From contig JACQZP010000013.1 in the NCBI GenBank assembly GCA_016213825.1, forward strand, positions 1-64,000: DNA of 64,000 bases, read 5' to 3'. Each line of letters begins with the position of its first letter. Position 1 is the stretch's first letter. The DNA comes from Acetobacterium woodii (lineage in GTDB: Bacteria > Bacillota > Clostridia > Eubacteriales > Eubacteriaceae). Below are positions 61,896 to 64,000 of the stretch, piece after piece. The notes beneath the pieces were generated by a model. That model saw nothing but the letters and a program-made list of their open reading frames with translations. It did not search any database and had not been told where the DNA came from. Made by a program: the position numbers and the translations under genes.

Positions 61896-63317
61896 ATGAA
61901 CAATACAGCAACAATGGCGACTAAAGAAAACACGCTCGGAACAGATCCGATCGGGAAATTAATGGTCAAGTTTGCAGTACCGAGTATCATTGCGATGGTC
62001 GTTAATGCCCTTTACAACATTGTCGACCAGATTTTTATTGGTAGAGGGGTTGGTTTTCTGGGAAATGGTGCCACCAACGTGGTTTTACCAATTACCATTC
62101 TGGTGATCGCCCTGGCCCTGTTAATCGGTGATGGCGGGGCTGCATACATGGCCCTGCAACTGGGTAAGGGCGATAAAAAGGCGGCAGCAAAGGGAGTCGG
62201 TAATGTGGTGACCCTCGCTGTTATATTGGGCATCGGGTTTGCCGTCATCTGCATGGTATTTCTGGAACCTCTTTGCCTACTGTTAGGGGCAACCGAAAAC
62301 ATTCTGCCATACGCCCTGGATTACGGACGGATCATTATTATCGGTTTTCCTTTTTCAGTGATCAGCATCGCTCTAAGTGGGGTGATTCGAGCTGATGGAA
62401 ACCCAAAATATTCGATGATGGGAATGATTTTAGGATGTATTACCAATGTAATTTTAAACCCCATTTTTATCTTCATCTTTCATTGGGGCGTTCAGGGCTC
62501 AGCGCTGGCGACAATTATTGGTCAGGCGTTAAATTGTGGCATGTATTTGCTTTACATCAGAAAATTTAAAAGCATTGACATGAAGCGAAACTACCTAAAA
62601 TTAAAAGCTGGTGTGATTACAAAGGTATGCAGTCTGGGGGTCTCAAGTTTTATTACCCAGATAGCCATTGTCGTGGTGATTGCCGTCAGTAACAATGTGC
62701 TGGTTAAGTATGGCGCCATGTCTGTTTACGGAGCCGATATCCCTCTGACAACCATGGGCATTACAATGAAGGTCAGCCAATTGAGTATGGCCATCGTTTT
62801 AGGGATCGCAACTGGTGCTCAGCCGATTCTTGGATATAATTACGGGGCTGGAAATATGGAACGGACGAAGAAAACATTCAAGATCACCATTATCGCAGCG
62901 ACGATTTGTATGGTGGTAGCAACCATTGTTTTCCAATTCTTTCCCAAAGCACTGGTGGATATTTTTGGAACAGAGTCCGAACTGTACACAACCTTTGCGA
63001 TTATGTGTTTCCGGGTTTTTCTGTTGTTTTCTGTTTTCAGCGCTTTTCAAATGTGTACCGGGATCTTTTTTCAGGCAATTGGTAAACCGGTTGAGGCAAC
63101 CATTTTATCGATGTCCCGACAGATTATCATCTTTATCCCTGCGACATTAATTTTGCCGATGTTTATGGGCGTTGAAGGGGTGCTTTGGGCAGGACCAGTA
63201 TCAGATTTACTGGCCTTTATTCTGGCTACTATACTGCTGACCACCCAATGGAATAAAATATTCCATAAAGAGCCAAGTAAAGAAGGCGTCAGCGAAAATG
63301 TTTTACAAAATGCATAA
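61896..63317 (+). CDS. MATE family efflux transporter
   Basis: 473 residues, about twelve membrane helices. The family landmarks include MVVNALYNIVDQIFIGRGVG-like TM1 and the GAQPILGYNYGA segment near residue 307. MATE pumps export drugs or metabolites using Na+ or H+ gradients. AGGAGG lies about 10 bases before the ATG. About 185 bases separate it from its likely MerR-controlled promoter. A strong terminator follows. Confidence 0.93.
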   Translation: MNNTATMATKENTLGTDPIGKLMVKFAVPSIIAMVVNALYNIVDQIFIGRGVGFLGNGATNVVLPITILVIALALLIGDGGAAYMALQLGKGDKKAAAKGVGNVVTLAVILGIGFAVICMVFLEPLCLLLGATENILPYALDYGRIIIIGFPFSVISIALSGVIRADGNPKYSMMGMILGCITNVILNPIFIFIFHWGVQGSALATIIGQALNCGMYLLYIRKFKSIDMKRNYLKLKAGVITKVCSLGVSSFITQIAIVVVIAVSNNVLVKYGAMSVYGADIPLTTMGITMKVSQLSMAIVLGIATGAQPILGYNYGAGNMERTKKTFKITIIAATICMVVATIVFQFFPKALVDIFGTESELYTTFAIMCFRVFLLFSVFSAFQMCTGIFFQAIGKPVEATILSMSRQIIIFIPATLILPMFMGVEGVLWAGPVSDLLAFILATILLTTQWNKIFHKEPSKEGVSENVLQNA

Positions 63318-63357
63318 AAAACGATGAGTTGAAAAAATAAAATTATCTCTGACCTAA

Positions 63358-63419
63358 GGTCGATTATTGATAAATGCATGCTTCTGGTATACATTTATCA
63401 ATAATCGGCCATTTTTTTT
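63358..63419 (+). terminator. Strong terminator after the MATE gene
   Basis: A 19-pair stem (GGTCGATTATTGATAAATG with its complement, one G-T pair) is followed by eight T residues. Confidence 0.92.
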
Positions 63420-63429
63420 GCAAAATAAC

Positions 63430-63458
63430 TTGACAAGACCATGAAAATTTGGCATAGT
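63430..63458 (+). promoter_or_regulatory. Promoter of the GntR-ABC unit
   Basis: TTGACA, 17 bases, then CATAGT. The -10 lies inside the long palindrome that follows, so the regulator would shut its own promoter. Confidence 0.6.
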
Positions 63459-63488
63459 GTATATATAGTATATATACACTATGCCAAA
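63448..63488. promoter_or_regulatory. 41-base palindromic operator of the GntR regulator
   Basis: TTTGGCATAGTGTATATA and its exact complement flank a 5-base centre, giving arms of 18 to 19 bases. It overlaps the promoter and lies just before the GntR gene, the typical place for an autorepressor site. Confidence 0.85.
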
Positions 63489-63505
63489 CGAACAGAGGTG
63501 ATCCA

Positions 63506-63880
63506 TTGAATATCGTCATTAGTAATTCAAGTGACAAACCCATTTATGAACAGATATCAAATCAAATCAAAAAAATGATTATCAGCGGCGAGCTAAGCAC
63601 CGGAGAGGCATTGCCCAGCATGCGCTTTTTAGCTAAGGAACTGCGTATCAGCGTGATTACCACCAAGCGGGCCTATTCAGATCTGGAGCGGGATGGCTTT
63701 ATTGAAACCGTCACTGGCAAGGGCAGTTTTGTGGCCAGCCAGAATCTGTCATTTATCAGAGAAGAGCAATTACGGCTGACCGAAGATCTTTTGCAAAAGG
63801 CTGTGGATATTGCCAAAAGCAGTGATATTTCCTGGGATGAATTAATAGAGTTGCTGGAACTATTGTATAAGGGAGAATAA
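63506..63880 (+). CDS. GntR/YtrA-family transcriptional regulator
   Basis: 124 residues. GntR winged helix (about 10-75, PIYEQISNQIKKMIISGELSTGEALPSMR) with a short helical tail, the YtrA subfamily shape. These repressors control ABC transporters encoded next to them, and the ATPase gene starts one base after the stop. AGAGGTGATCC precedes the start, a TTG at 63506. It probably binds the palindrome upstream. Confidence 0.92.
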   Translation: MNIVISNSSDKPIYEQISNQIKKMIISGELSTGEALPSMRFLAKELRISVITTKRAYSDLERDGFIETVTGKGSFVASQNLSFIREEQLRLTEDLLQKAVDIAKSSDISWDELIELLELLYKGE

Positions 63881-63881
63881 A

Positions 63882-64000
63882 ATGATTAACACCATCGAAA
63901 TTAAAAACTTAAGCAAGAACTATCATGATTTTAACTTAAAGGACGTCAGTTTTAATGTGCCCAAAGGGTGTATCGTAGGATTTATCGGTGAAAATGGTGC
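63882..64000 (+). CDS. ABC transporter ATP-binding protein (partial, 5' end)
   Basis: The frame is open from the ATG at 63882 to the window edge (40 codons). It reads IEIKNLSKNYHDFNLKDVSF and then the start of Walker A (GFIGENGA). The rest is outside the window. AGGAGAATAAA precedes the ATG. Together with the GntR regulator one base upstream it forms a YtrA-YtrB type unit, often for drug or lantibiotic stress. Confidence 0.9.
   Translation, partial: MINTIEIKNLSKNYHDFNLKDVSFNVPKGCIVGFIGENG

Noticed and set aside
1-64000. CRISPR array, prophage, insertion sequence or tRNA gene
   Set aside because: No regular repeat-spacer array, integrase or intact transposase, and no tRNA-like cloverleaf was noticed. 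A tRNA scan program would be needed to exclude tRNAs fully.

Overview
The window looks like the chromosome of a low-GC, Gram-positive anaerobe of the Clostridia. The evidence is the clostridial gene order (alaS with a T-box, then ireB, ruvX, a DUF1292 gene, sfsA, a fur-type gene, rnj, ylbF, mltG, trmR, trhP), a fused IspH-ribosomal S1 protein, an IscR-NifS-NifU type Fe-S operon and strong AGGAGG-like ribosome sites throughout. The style resembles Acetobacterium/Eubacterium, but this is an inference from gene order and not proven by a marker gene.

Layout. 1-297: the end of a 23S rRNA and a 5S rRNA. 298-628: non-coding, with hairpins, a strong terminator and an odd GC-rich block. 629-11074: short, mostly independent units: a FlxA-like protein, a CASTOR/POLLUX-type ion channel, a flavin reductase divergent from an MmyB-type regulator, a STAS-like protein, a hydrolase-sirtuin pair, and a minus-strand run of ACT protein, UPF0210, FmdE-like and TIGR00300-family genes. 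11273-24925: a long division and cell-wall (dcw) cluster, mraZ to ftsZ, then nrdR and a Nudix hydrolase. It starts at a MraZ-box promoter and lacks murE, murC, murB and ftsA. 25041-34531: a growth-related run of tightly packed genes (site-2 protease, scpA, scpB, rluB, mnmM, an RpiR regulator, an HI0933-type flavoprotein, cmk, plsC, ispH-rpsA). 34614-36747: iscR-nifS-nifU. 36835-39179: acetolactate decarboxylase, a PRC-barrel protein and an AI-2E transporter. 39176-51368: the T-box-controlled alaS run through to trhP. 51524-55211: an accessory patch with an orphan LytTR response regulator, coding remnants and a set of small AT-rich membrane proteins. 55380-60810: sbcD, sbcC and a metallopeptidase. 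60881-64000: a MerR regulator divergent from a MATE exporter, then a GntR regulator and the start of an ABC transporter ATPase.

How genes work together. The dcw run supplies lipid II synthesis (murF, mraY, murD, murG) and septum assembly (ftsL, a class B PBP with PASTA domains, ftsW, ftsQ, ftsZ). scpA/scpB give the SMC partners. TrhP and TrmR act in sequence on tRNA wobble uridine, and MnmM acts on another wobble uridine. IscR, NifS and NifU make and sense Fe-S clusters needed by proteins such as IspH. Control elements visible in the DNA include a MraZ box, an alanine T-box, a MerR-type 19-bp-spacer promoter and a 41-bp palindrome in front of the GntR gene.

The best candidate for something undescribed is the 51.5-55.2 kb patch: a LytTR regulator whose expected kinase partner seems to have decayed, next to at least five small membrane proteins, one with an HExxH motif (DUF3267 type) and two that look like diverged copies of each other.
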